Below are positions 47,197-60,157 of a stretch of DNA of 64,000 nucleotides, in pieces. A program made the translations under genes and the position numbers. Every line of letters starts with the position of its first letter. Positions within the stretch are counted from its first letter, which is position 1. The stretch is from Calendula officinalis (lineage: Eukaryota > Streptophyta > Magnoliopsida > Asterales > Asteraceae), in assembly GCA_963853835.1 (NCBI GenBank), contig OY970830.1, forward strand, positions 48,250,401 to 48,314,400, in the 5' to 3' direction. Under the pieces are notes generated by a model that ran no database searches, was not told where the DNA came from, and saw only the letters and a list, made by a program, of their open reading frames with translations.

Positions 47197-49250
47197 CTTT
47201 ATAACCACTAGATGTCCATAACTGATACTGATGGCCCTTGAACCATTATAACTACTAGCCATGACCAATAGCCTATAGATATCTATTTTACAAGTAATAG
47301 GTATCCATAACCCATAACCATGGTTCTTGAACCATTATCACCACAAGATGTTCATAACCGATACTGATGGCCCTTGAACAATTATAACTACTCGCCATGA
47401 CCAATAGCCTCTAGATATCCAATTTACAAGTAATAGTTGTCCATAACCCATAACCATGGTTCTTGAACCTTTATAACCACTAGATGTCCATAACTGATAT
47501 TGATGGCCCTTGAACCATCATAACTACTAGCCATGACCAATAGCCTATAGATACCCATTTTACAAGTAATAGGTGTCCATAACCCATAACCATTGTCCTT
47601 GAATCGTTATAACCACTAGATGTCCATAATAGATACTGATGGCCCTTGAACCATTATAACTACTAGCCATGTCCAATAGCCTACAGATATCCATTTTACA
47701 AGTAATAGGTGTCCATAACCCATAACCATGGTTCTTGAACCATTATAACCACTAGATGTCCATAACTGATATTGATGGCCCATTAAAACTAGTAGCCATG
47801 ACCAATAGCCTATAGATATCCATTTTACAAGTAATAGGTGTCCATAACCCATAACCATGGTTCTTGAACCATTATAACCACTAGATGTCCATAACTGATA
47901 TTGATGGCCCATTATAACTAGTAGCCATGACCAATAGCCTATAGATATCCATTTTACAAGTAATAGGTGTCCATCACCCATAACCAATGCCATTGAACCA
48001 TTATAACAACTACATGACCATAACTCATATCGATGGCCCTTGAACCATTATAACTACTAGCCATGACCAATAGCCTATAGATATCCATTTTAAAAGTAAT
48101 AGGTGTCCATTACCCATAACAATTGTCACTGAACCATTATAACCACTAGATGTCCATAACTGATACTGATGGCCCTTGAACCATTATAACTACTAGCCAT
48201 CACCAATAGCCTATAGATATCCATTTTACAAGTAATAGGTGTCCATAACCCATAACCATGGTCCTTGAATCATTATAACCAATAGATGTCCATAACTGAT
48301 ACTGATGGCCCATGAACCATTATAACTACTAGCCATGTCCAATAGCCTACAGATATCCATTTTACAAGTAATAGGTGTCCATAACCCATAACCATGGTTC
48401 TTGAACCATTATAACCACTAGATGTCCATAACTGATACTGATGGCCCTTCAACCATTATAACTACTAGCAATGACCAATAGCCTCTAGGTATCAAATTTA
48501 CAATTAATAGGTGTCCATAACCCATAACCATGGTTCTTGAACCATTATAACCACTAGATGTCCATAACTAATACTGATGGCCCTTGAACCATTATAACTA
48601 CTTGCCATGACCAATAGCCTATAGATATCTATTTTACAAGTAATAGGTGTCCATAACCCATAACCATGGTCCTTGAATCATTATATCCACTAGATGTCCA
48701 TAACTGATACTGATGGCCCTTGAACCATTATAACTACTAGCCATGACCAATAGCATATAGATATACACTTTCTAAGTAATAGGTGTCCATAACCCATAAC
48801 CATGGTTGTTGAACCATTATAACCACTACCATAACTGATACAGATGGCCCTTAAACCATTATAACTACTAGCCATGACCAATAGCCTATAGATATCGATT
48901 TTTCAAGTAATAGGTGTCCATAACCCATAACAATGGTCCTTGAACCATTATAACCACTAGTTGTCCATAACTGATACTGACGGCCCTTGAACCATTATAA
49001 CTACTAGCCCTAACCAATAGCCTACAAATATCCATTTTACAAGTAATAGGTGTCCATAACCCATAACCATGGTTCTTGAACCATTATAACCACTAAATGT
49101 CCATAACTGATACTGATGGCCCTTGAAACATTATGACTACTAGCCATGACCAATAGCATATAGATATCTATTTTACGAGTAATAGGTGTTTATAACCCAT
49201 AACGATGGCCCTTGAACAATTATAACCACTAGATGCCTGTAACTGATACC
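47197..49250 (+). repeat. First copy of a 6188-bp offset duplication
   Basis: About 2.05 kb of satellite with its unusual monomers matches 53385-55438 at a constant 6188-bp offset. The monomers include the CACTACCATAACTGATACAG deletion near 48825, TATACACTTTCTAAG and ACCACAAGATGTTCATAACC. A few single-base differences are visible, such as the GAACCATCATAAC form here. Confidence 0.85.
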
Positions 49251-52200
49251 GATGGCCCTTGAACCATTCTAACTACTACCCATGACCTATATAGATATCT
49301 ATTTTACAAGTAATAGGTGTCCAAAACCCATAACCATGGTTCTTGAACGATTATAGCCACTAGATGTCCATAACTGAAACTGATGGCCCTTCAACCATTA
49401 TAACTACTAGCCATGACCAATAGCCTATAGATATCCTCATTACAAGTAATAGGTGTCCATAACCCATAACCATGGTTCTTGAACCATTATATCCACTAAA
49501 TGTCCATAACTGATACTGATGGCCCTTGAACCACTATAACTACTAGCCATGACCAATAGCCTATAGATATCTATTTTACGAGTAATAGGTGTTTATAACC
49601 CATAACCAGGGCCCTTGAACAATTATAACCACTAGATGTCTGTAACTAATACCGATGGCCCTTGAACCATTATAACTACTACCCATGACCTATATAGATA
49701 TCTATTTTACAAGTAATAGGTGTCCATAACCCATAACCATGGTTCTTGAACGATTATAGCCACTAGATGTCCATAACTGATACTGATGGCCCTTCAAACA
49801 TTATAACTACTAGCCATGACCAATAGCTTCTAGATATCTGATTTACAAGTCATAGGTGTCCATAACCCATAACCATGGTCCTTGAACCATTATAACCACA
49901 AGATGTCCATAACTGATACTGATGGCCCTTCAACCATTATAACTACTAGCCATGACCAATAGCCTATAGATATCTATTTTACGAGTAATAGGTGTTTATA
50001 ACCCATAACCAGGGCCCTTGAACAATTATAACCACTAGATGTTTGTAACTAATACCGATGGCCCTTGAACCATTATAACTACTACCCATGACCTATATAG
50101 ATATCTATTTTACAAGTAATAGGTGTCCATAACCCATAACCATGGTTCTTGAACGATTATAGCCACTAGATGTCCATAACTGATACTGATGGCCCTTCAA
50201 ACATTATAACTACTAGCCATGACCAATAGCTTCTAGATATCTGATTTACAAGTAATAGGTGTCCATAACCCATAACCATGGTCCTTGAACCATTATAACC
50301 ACAAGATGTCCATAACTGATACTGATGGCCCTTCAACTATTATAACTACTAGCCATGACCAATAGCCTATAGATATTCATTTTACAAGTAATAGGTGTCC
50401 ATAACCCATAACCATGGTTCTTGAACCATTATAACCACTAGATGTCCATAACTGATACTGATGGCCCTTGAACCATTATAACTACTAGCCATGACCAATA
50501 GCCTATAGATATCTATTTAACAAGTAATAAGTGTCCATAACTCATAACCATGGTTCTTGAACCATTATAACCACTAGATGTCCATAACTGATACTTATGG
50601 CCCTTCAACCATTATAACTACTAGCCATGACCAATAGCCTCTAGATATTCAATTTACAAGAAATATGTGTCCATAACCAATAACCATGGTCGTTGAACCA
50701 TTATAACCACTAGATGTCCATAACGGATATTGATGGCCCTTGAACCATTATAACTACTAGCCATGACCAATAGCCTATAGATATCGATTTTACAAGTAAT
50801 AGGTGTCCATAACCCATAACCATGGTCCTTGAACCATTATATCCACTAGTTGTCCATAACTGATACTGACGGCCCTTGAACCATTATAACTACTAGCCCT
50901 GACCAATAGCCTATAGATATCCATTTTACAAGTAATAGGTGTCCATAACCCATAACCATGGTTCTTGAACCATTATAACCACTAAATGTCCATAACTGAT
51001 ACTGATGGCCCTTGAACCATTATAACTACTAGCCATGACCAATAGCATATAGATATCTATTTTACGAGTAATAGGTGTTTATAACCCATAACCATGGCCC
51101 TTGAACAATTATAACCACTAGATGCCTGTAACTGATACCGATGGCCCTTGAACCATTCTAACTACTACCCATGACCTATATAGATATCTATTTTACAAGT
51201 AATAGGTGTCCATAACCCATAACCATGGTTCTTGAACGATTATAGCCACTAGATGTCCATAACTGATACTGATGGCCCTTCAACCATTATAACTACTAGC
51301 CATGACCAATAGCTTCTAGATATCCGATTTACATGTAATAGGTGTCCATAACCCATAACCATGGTCCTTGAACCATTATAACCACTCGATGTCCATAACT
51401 GATACGGATGGCCCTTCAACCATTATAACTACTAGCCATGACCAATAGCCTATAGATATCCACTTTACAAGTAATAGATGTCCATAACCCATAACCATGG
51501 TTCTTGAACCATTATAACCACTAAATGTCCATAACTGATACTGATGGCCCTTGAACCACTATAACTACTAGCCATGACCAATAGCCTATAGATATCTATT
51601 TTACGAGTAATAGGTGTTTATAACCCATAACCATGGCCCTTGAACAATTATAACCACTAGATGTCTGTAACTGATACCGATGGCCCTTGAACCATTATAA
51701 CTACTACCTATGACCTATATAGATATCTCTTTTACAAGTAATAGGTGTCCATAACCCATAACCATGGTTCTTGAACGATTATAGCCACTAGATGTCCATA
51801 ACTGATACTGATGGCCCTTCAACCATTATAACTACTAGCCATGACCAATAGCTTCTAGATATCCGATTTACAAGTAATAGGTGTCCATGACCCATAACCA
51901 TGGTCCTTGAACCATTATAACCACAAGATGTCCATAACTGATACTGATGGCCCTTCAACCATTATAACTACTAGCCATGACCAATAGCCTATAGATATTC
52001 ATTTTACAAGTAATAGATGTCCATAACCCATAACCATGGTTCTTGAACCATTATAACCACTAAATGTCCATAACTGATACTGATGGCCCTTGAACCACTA
52101 TAACTACTAGCCATGACCAATAGCCTATAGATATCTATTTTACGAGTAATAGGTGTTTATAACCCATAACCATGGCCCTTGAACAATTATAACCACTAGA

Positions 52201-55200
52201 TGTCTGTAACTGATACCGATGGCCCTTGAACCATTATAACTACTACCTATGACCTATATAGATATCTCTTTTACAAGTAATAGGTGTCCATAACCCATAA
52301 CCATGGTTCTTGAACGATTAGAGCCACTAGATGTCCATAACTGATACTGATGGCCCTTCAACCATTATAACTACTAGCCATGACCAATAGCTTCTAGATA
52401 TCCGATTTACAAGTAATAGGTGTCCATGACCCATAACCATGGTCCTTGAACCATTATAACCACAAGATGTCCATAACTGATACTGATGGCCCTTCAACCA
52501 TTATAACTACTAGCCATGACCAATAGCCTATAGATATTCATTTTACATGTAATAGGTGTCCATAATCCATAACCATGGTTCTTGAACCATTATAACCACT
52601 AGATGTCCATAACTAATACTGATGGCCCTTGAACCATTATAACTACTAGCCATGACCAATAGCCTATAGATATCTATTTAACAAGTAATAAGTGTCCATA
52701 ACTCATAACCATGGTTCTTGAACCATTATAACCACTAGATGTCCATAACTGATACTTATGGCCCTTCAACCATTATAACTACTAGCCATGACCAATAGCC
52801 TCTATATATTCAATTTACAAGAAATATGTGTCCATAACCAATAACCATGGTCGTTGAACCATTATAACCACTAGATGTCCATAACTGATATTGATGGCCC
52901 TTGAACCATTATAACTACTAGCCATGACCAGTAGCCTATAGATATCGATTTTACAAGTAATAGGTGTCCATAACCCATAACCATGGTCCTTGAACCATTA
53001 TAACCACTAGATGTCCATAACTGATACTGATGGCCCTTGAACCATTATAACTACTAGCCATGACCAATAGCCTCTAGATATCCAATTTACAAGTAATAGG
53101 TGTCCATAACCCATAACCATGGTTCTTGACCCATTATAACCACTAAATGTCCATAACTGATACTGATGGCCCTTGAACCATTTTAACTACTAGCCACGAC
53201 CAATAGCGTATAGATATCCATTTTACAAGTAATAGGTGTCCATAACCCATAACCACTACATGCATGTCCATAACTGATACTGATGGCCCTTGAACCATTA
53301 TAACTACTAGCCATGACCAATAGCCTCTAGATATCCAATTTACAAGTAATAGGTGTCCATAACCCATAACCATGGTTCTTGAACCATTATAACCACTAGA
53401 TGTCCATAACTGATACTGATGGCCCTTGAACCATTATAACTACTAGCCATGACCAATAGCCTATAGATATCTATTTTACAAGTAATAGGTATCCATAACC
53501 CATAACCATGGTTCTTGAACCATTATCACCACAAGATGTTCATAACCGATACTGATGGCCCTTGAACAATTATAACTACTCGCCATGACCAATAGCCTCT
53601 AGATATCCAATTTACAAGTAATAGTTGTCCATAACCCATAACCATGGTTCTTGAACCTTTATAACCAATAGATGTCCATAACTGATATTGATGGCCCTTG
53701 AACCATTATAACTACTAGCCATGACCAATAGCCTATAGATACCCATTTTACAAGTAATAGGTGTCCATAACCCATAACCATTGTCCTTGAATCGTTATAA
53801 CCACTAGATGTCCATAATAGATACTGATGGCCCTTGAACCATTATAACTACTAGCCATGTCCAATAGCCTACAGATATCCATTTTACAAGTAATAGGTGT
53901 CCATAACCCATAACCATGGTTCTTGAACCATTATAACCACTAGATGTCCATAACTGATATTGATGGCCCATTATAACTAGTAGCCATGACCAATAGCCTA
54001 TAGATATCCATTTTACAAGTAATAGGTGTCCATAACCCATAACCATGGTTCTTGAACCATTATAACCACTAGATGTCCATAACTGATATTGATGGCCCAT
54101 TATAACTAGTAGCCATGACCAATAGCCTATAGATATCCATTTTACAAGTAATAGGTGTCCATCACCCATAACCAATGCCATTGAACCATTATAACAACTA
54201 CATGACCATAACTCATATCGATGGCCCTTGAACCATTATAACTACTAGCCATGACCAATAGCCTATAGATATCCATTTTAAAAGTAATAGGTGTCCATTA
54301 CCCATAACAATTGTCACTGAACCATTATAACCACTAGATGTCCTTAACTGATACTGATGGCCCTTGAACCATTATAACTACTAGCCATCACCAATAGCCT
54401 ATAGATATCCATTTTACAAGTAATAGGTGTCCATAACCCATAACCATGGTCCTTGAATAATTATAACCAATAGATGTCCATAACTGATACTGATGGCCCA
54501 TGAACCATTATAACTACTAGCCATGTCCAATAGCCTACAGATATCCATTTTACAAGTAATAGGTGTCCATAACCCATAACCATGGTTCTTGAACCATTAT
54601 AACCACTAGATGTCCATAACTGATACTGATGGCCCTTCAACCATTATAACTACTAGCAATGACCAATAGCCTCTAGGTATCAAATTTACAATTAATAGGT
54701 GTCCATAACCCATAACCATGGTTCTTGAACCATTATAACCACTAGATGTCCATAACTAATACTGATGGCCCTTGAACCATTATAACTACTTGCCATGACC
54801 AATAGCCTATAGATATCTATTTTACAAGTAATAGGTGTCCATAACCCATAACCATGGTCCTTGAATCATTATATCCACTAGATGTCCATAACTGATACTG
54901 ATGGCCCTTGAACCATTATAACTACTAGCCATGACCAATAGCATATAGATATACACTTTCTAAGTAATAGGTGTCCATAACCCATAACCATGGTTGTTGA
55001 ACCATTATAACCACTACCATAACTGATACAGATGGCCCTTAAACCATTATAACTACTAGCCATGACCAATAGCCTATAGATATCGATTTTTCAAGTAATA
55101 GGTGTCCATAACCCATAACAATGGTCCTTGAACCATTATAACCACTAGTTGTCCATAACTGATACTGACGGCCCTTGAACCATTATAACTACTAGCCCTA

Positions 55201-56600
55201 ACCAATAGCCTACAAATATCCATTTTACAAGTAATAGGTGTCCATAACCCATAACCATGGTTCTTGAACCATTATAACCACTAAATGTCCATAACTGATA
55301 CTGATGGCCCTTGAAACATTATGACTACTAGCCATGACCAATAGCATATAGATATCTATTTTACGAGTAATAGGTGTTTATAACCCATAACCATGGCCCT
55401 TGAACAATTATAACCACTAGATGTCTGTAACTGATACCGATGGCCCTTGAACCATTATAACTACTACCTATGACCTATATAGATATCTCTTTTACAAGTA
55501 ATAGGTGTCCATAACCCATAACCATGGTTCTTGAACGATTATAGCCACTAGATGTCCATAACTGATACTGATGGCCCTTCAACCATTATAACTACTAGCC
55601 ATGACCAATAGCTTCTAGATATCCGATTTACAAGTAATAGGTGTCCATGACCCATAACCATGGTCCTTGAACCATTATAACCACAAGATGTCCATAACTG
55701 ATACTGATGGCCCTTCAACCATTATAACTACTAGCCATGACCAATAGCCTATAGATATTCATTTTACATGTAATAGGTGTCCATAACCCATAACCATGGT
55801 TCTTGAACCATTATAACCACTAGATGTCCATAACTAATACTGATGGCCCTTGAACCATTATAATTACTAGCCATGACCAATAGCCTATAGATATCTATTT
55901 AACAAGTAATAAGTGTCCATAACTCATAACCATGGTTCTTGAACCATTATAACCACTAGATGTCCATAACTGATACTTATGGCCCTTCAACCATTATAAC
56001 TACTAGCCATGACCAATAGCCTCTATATATTCAATTTACAAGAAATATGTGTCCATAACCAATAACCATGGTCGTTGAACCATTATAACCACTAGATGTC
56101 CATAACTGATATTGATGGCCCTTGAACCATTATAACTACTAGCCATGACCAATAGCCTATAGATATCGATTTTACAAGTAATAGGTGTCCATAACCCATA
56201 ACCATGGTCCTTGAACCATTATAACCACTAGTTGTCCATAACTGATACTGACGGCCCTTGAACCATTATAACTACTAGCCTTGACCAATAGCCTATAGAT
56301 ATCCATTTTACAAGTAATAGGTGTCCATAACCCATAACCATGGTTCTTGAACCATTATAACCACTAAATGTCCATAACTGATACTGATGGCCCTTGAACC
56401 ATTATAACTACTAGCCATGACCAATAGCATATAGATATCTATTTTACGAGTAATAGGTGTTTATAACCCATAACCATGGCCCTTGAACAATTATAACCAC
56501 TAGATGCCTGTACCTGATACCGATGGCCCTTGAACCATTATAAGTACTACCCATGACCTATATAGATATCTATTTTACAAGTAATAGGTGTCCATAACCC
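49168..56600 (+). repeat. ~540-bp satellite subfamily marked by GAGTAATAGGTGTTTATAACCC
   Basis: Monomers with GTGTTTATAACCC, a CTGTAACTGATACCGATGG monomer, and a shortened monomer (CATGACCTATATAGATATC) recur together, for instance near 49180, 49580, 49990, 51070, 51607, 52146, 55367 and 56451. The 51662 and 52201 copies are 539 bp apart, which is four monomers minus 5 bp. Other spacings are mixed, so this is a local, partly scrambled HOR. Confidence 0.7.
53385..55438 (+). repeat. Second copy of the 6188-bp offset duplication
   Basis: Matches 47197-49250. To the left the flanks differ (CATTATAACC against CTTTATAACC). To the right this copy runs into the ACCTATGACCTATATAG subfamily also seen at 51700 and 52240, at an offset near 3221 bp. 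Confidence 0.85.
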
Positions 56601-57955
56601 ATAACCATGGTTCTTGAACGATTATAGCCACTAGATGTCCATAACTGATACTGATGGCCCTTCAACCATTATAACTACTAGCCATGACCAATAGCTTCTA
56701 GATATCCGATTTACATGTAATAGGTGTCCATAACCCATAACCATGGTCCTTGAACCATTATAACCACTCGATGTCCATAACTGATACGGATGGCCCTTCA
56801 ACCATTATAACTACTAGCTATGACCAATAGCCTATAGATATCCATTTTACAAGTAATAGGTGTCCATAACCCATAACCATGGTTCTTGAACCATTATAAC
56901 CACTAGATGTCCATAACTGATACTGATGGCCCTTGAAACATTATAACTACTAGCCATGACCAATAGCCTATAGATATCTATTTTACAAGTAATAAGTGTC
57001 CATAACCCATAACCATGGTTCTTGAACCATTATAACAACTAGATGTCCATAACTGATACTGATGACCCTTCAACCATTATAACTACTAGCCATGACCAAT
57101 AGCCTCTAGATATTCAATTTACAAGTAATATGTGTCCATAACCCACAACCATGGTCGTTGAACCATTATAACCACTAGATGTCCATAACTGATATTGATG
57201 GCCCTTGAACCATTATAACTACTAGCCATGACCAATAGCCTATAGATATCCATTTTACAAGTAATGGGTGTCTATAACCCATAACCATGGTCCTTGAACC
57301 ATTATAACCACTAGATGTCCATAACTGATACTGATGGCCCTTGAACCATTATAACTACTAGCCATGACCAATAGCCTATAGATATCCATTTTACAAGTTA
57401 AAGGTGTCCATAACCCATAACCATGGTTCTTGAACCATTATAACTACTAGATTTCCAGAACTGATATTGATGGCCCTTGAACCATTATAACTACTAGCCA
57501 TGACCAATAGCCTATAGATATCCATTTTACAAGTAATAGGTGTCCATAACCCATAACCATGGTCCTTGAACCATTATAACCACTAGATGTCCATAACAGA
57601 TACCGATGGCCCTTGAACCATTACAACTACTAGCCATGACCAATAGCATATAGATATCCATTTTACAAGTAATAGGTGTCCATAACCCATAACCATGGTT
57701 CTTGAACCATTATAACCACTAGATGTCCATAACTGATACTGATGGCCCTTCAACCATTATAACTACTAGCCATGACCAATAGCCTATAGATATCCAATTT
57801 ACAAGTAATAGGTGTCCATAACCCATAACCATGGTCCTTGAACCATTATAACCACTAGATGTCCATAACTGATACAGATGGCCCATGAACCATTATAACT
57901 ACTAGCCATGTCCAATAGCCTACAGATATCCGTTTTACAAGTAATAGGTGTCCAT

Positions 57956-57967
57956 AACCCATAACCA
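57956..57967 (+). repeat. 5' target-site duplication of LINE-3 (12 bp)
   Basis: AACCCATAACCA is repeated at 63154-63165. Every monomer contains this word, so identity alone is weak evidence. The support is that the satellite breaks and resumes at the same monomer position on both sides. Confidence 0.7.
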
Positions 57968-57971
57968 TGGT

Positions 57972-58453
57972 AGAGTCAAATATGGCATGGTATGCGTGTG
58001 TTGACTTGTTGACCTTTTCTCTCAAGGTTGGTGATTTCTGAAACGTGGTTTTCGACGGCGGGTTCTTCAATTTCTCTTCTGATTTCGTTTTTTTCCTGGT
58101 ATTCATCGTTAATCTTTCAATCATTACCACAATTGTTGGATTATATTGTTAAGATTACGGTTTTTCATTAGAGATTGTCAAAACAAAACCCTACATCCGA
58201 TTACTATAAACCCTACGTTCGTTTTTATCAAAATGAACCCTACGTTCGTTTTTCTTCTAAAACCTACGTTTGTTTATTGTTAGATTTTATGTTCGTTTGT
58301 TTCATCTGATTCTGATTGTTAGTTTTCCTGATTCTATCAAAACCCTACTTGGTCCATAGTTGATTACCGATCTTGAAAGATTTGGTAATTATCTGGTTTG
58401 ATTAGGTGCCGATCTTATAACTACACTTAGGGTTTTTTGTCTGCATTCGTTTT
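57972..58453 (+). promoter_or_regulatory. 5' UTR of LINE-3
   Basis: After AGAGTCAAATATGGCATGG the family motif GTGTTGACTTGTTGACC appears at 58008. The middle holds about four imperfect repeats built on AACCCTACGTTCGTTTTT (58189 to ~58275) that LINE-1 and LINE-2 lack in this form. The ORF1 start follows at 58454. Confidence 0.65.
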
Positions 58454-60157
58454 ATGGAGGAGGATACGAATGACACAGGTCCAGGACCTAATTCTCTTGC
58501 TGCGAAATTGAAGAATATTGACGGTAAAATTATGGGGAAATCTGGAAATATTCTATTTCCACGCAGTGCTATTCGTGGACAGGTATTGGTGCCTTCTTCA
58601 GGTGCAGTTCGAGCAATGGCACCTGGTGCTATTCTTTCTAATACCCAAGTTCAGCCACAATCAGACTTGGTTGCTGAAGAAACTCCTGGTTCAAGGAATA
58701 AAGAGACTTCGGGATCAGGTGATAAAGAAAATGTACCCCAAAAACCATCTTATGCCTCGGTTACTAAGAGTATGGGAGATGCCACAAAGATTAATTTTCG
58801 AAAAATTCATGCTCCCGAGAATGATGGAGACATTGATGTCACAATACCCATTGAATCTGTTAAAGAAGTTGCAAAAAGGTTTTCGAACACGCTGTATGGT
58901 TATTTCCTGGGTAAACGCCTAGCATTCCCAATTGTGGAATACTTTGTCAGGAATGTATGGAGTAAGTTCGGGCTGAAGAGAGTTATGATGAATGCTAAAG
59001 GCTTCTTTTTCTTTAAATTTGACACACATAAAGGGTTGGAGAATGTGCTTGAAAACGGGCCATGGATGATTCGCAATAACCCAATTATCCTTAAAGAATG
59101 GTCCCCTAATACCACTCTAACAAAAGAAGACCTTACTAAAATTCCTATTTAAGTAAAATTTCATGATGTTCCAATGGCTGCATTCACGGATGATGGGTTA
59201 AGTATGATTGCCTCAAAGATAGGTACACCGAAAATGTTAGATTCCTATACTAGTACGATGTGCGTGGAATTATGGGGCCGTAATAGCTTTGCTAGGGCCT
59301 TAATTGAGATTGACTCGGATACTGATCTAAGGGATTCTCTTCTAATAGCAATCCCATCCATTGACGGACCAGGTGTTTCTAAAGAGAGGGTCCGTCTTGA
59401 ATATGAATGGAAACCTCCAAAATGCTCTCTTTGCAAACTATTTGGCCACACCCTGGAGGGCTGCCCGAAAAATACAAAGACACAAGAGAAAGAAGTAAAA
59501 ACGGTGGACGATGGTTTTCATTTAGTTGGGCAGAAAAATCGTAAGATGAAGACTCGTTCAAACTTTCAGTATCGGCCCAAGGTTAGTAACAATAATAATA
59601 TCAGAACTAGTTCCGGGTCGGATTATACCAAGCCGAGAAAGCAAGCTGCATACAGTAATAGTGTAAATAATGAGGGTCACCATTATGTTACACCTATTGT
59701 ATGTAATAATATGAACAGTAACAGTGTAGAAAATACTACACCTATTGTTCACCTTGATGCCCGAATGAAAAACAAATTGGATGCTAATAGTAATAGTGCT
59801 GATGATACCCAGTGTCATACTTCACCTACTATTAGTAAGTTTGATCCTACTCCGAGTGGCTACAGTAATAGTGTAGATGGTGTGAAAAACATGCACCATG
59901 CTAGACCTAATGTTCCACGTAAGGAGGGATCTTCTAATCAGTCCATGTCTGTGAATATTCTGATCTCAAATGGGTATGATGTTCTTAGTAGCCCTGAGGA
60001 AAATGATGATGAAGTGGCTGATTTAAACAATGAAACTTCCAAACTTATGGGCTCTTCAGTCGTGAATGCAAAAAAGGGGGCAAGCACTCCCTCTGATGAG
60101 GTTTTCAATGCTTACCCTAGCTTCATGGAACATAAGGGGTCTGAATCACTCCCCTAA
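58454..60157 (+). pseudogene. LINE-3 ORF1: DUF4283-like/CCHC protein, interrupted by a stop
   Basis: Starts MEEDTNDTGPGPNSLAAKLK and keeps the family plan: DUF4283-like domain (VTIPIESVKEVAKRF), CCHC knuckle (CSLCKLFGHTLEGC), SNSV repeats and an acidic end (SPEENDDEV). A TAA at 59150-59152 replaces the Trp codon of IWVKFHDVP, cutting the protein inside the DUF4283-like domain. The frame reopens at once and runs to 60157. The stop used in LINE-1 and LINE-2 at the ORF1/ORF2 junction is changed, so this frame runs further and overlaps the ORF2 start (60108) by 50 nt. Confidence 0.9.
59657..59911 (+). other. Hairpin array inside LINE-3 ORF1
   Basis: Four inverted repeats at 59657-59698, 59720-59746, 59786-59833 and 59867-59911. 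In the first, AATAG-TGTAA-ATAATG faces an arm whose complement is AATAGGTGTAACATAATG. LINE-1 has G and C where this pair has A and T, a compensatory change. The second is AACAGTGTAG against CTACACCTATT around a 6-nt loop. Confidence 0.75.

Larger units (their letters stand above)
37406..57955 (+). repeat. 136-bp satellite array, block D (largest)
   Basis: 20.5 kb of the same satellite in the same orientation, with no insertion and no gene. The left part, up to about 45 kb, is organised in HORs of 1885 and 2286 bp. The right part, from about 46 kb, is organised by a 6188-bp offset duplication and a ~540-bp subfamily. Local breaks in monomer structure include AGGGACAACATAACCC at 45314 and a deletion with ATGCATG near 53261. 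Recurring 63-125-residue reverse-strand open frames follow the satellite period and are not genes. Confidence 0.95.

Noticed and set aside
47616..54181. 125-residue reverse-strand frames present twice, 6188 bp apart
   Set aside because: They are the same satellite peptide repeated. They arise from two consecutive monomers with the 7-bp deletion and were copied with the segment.
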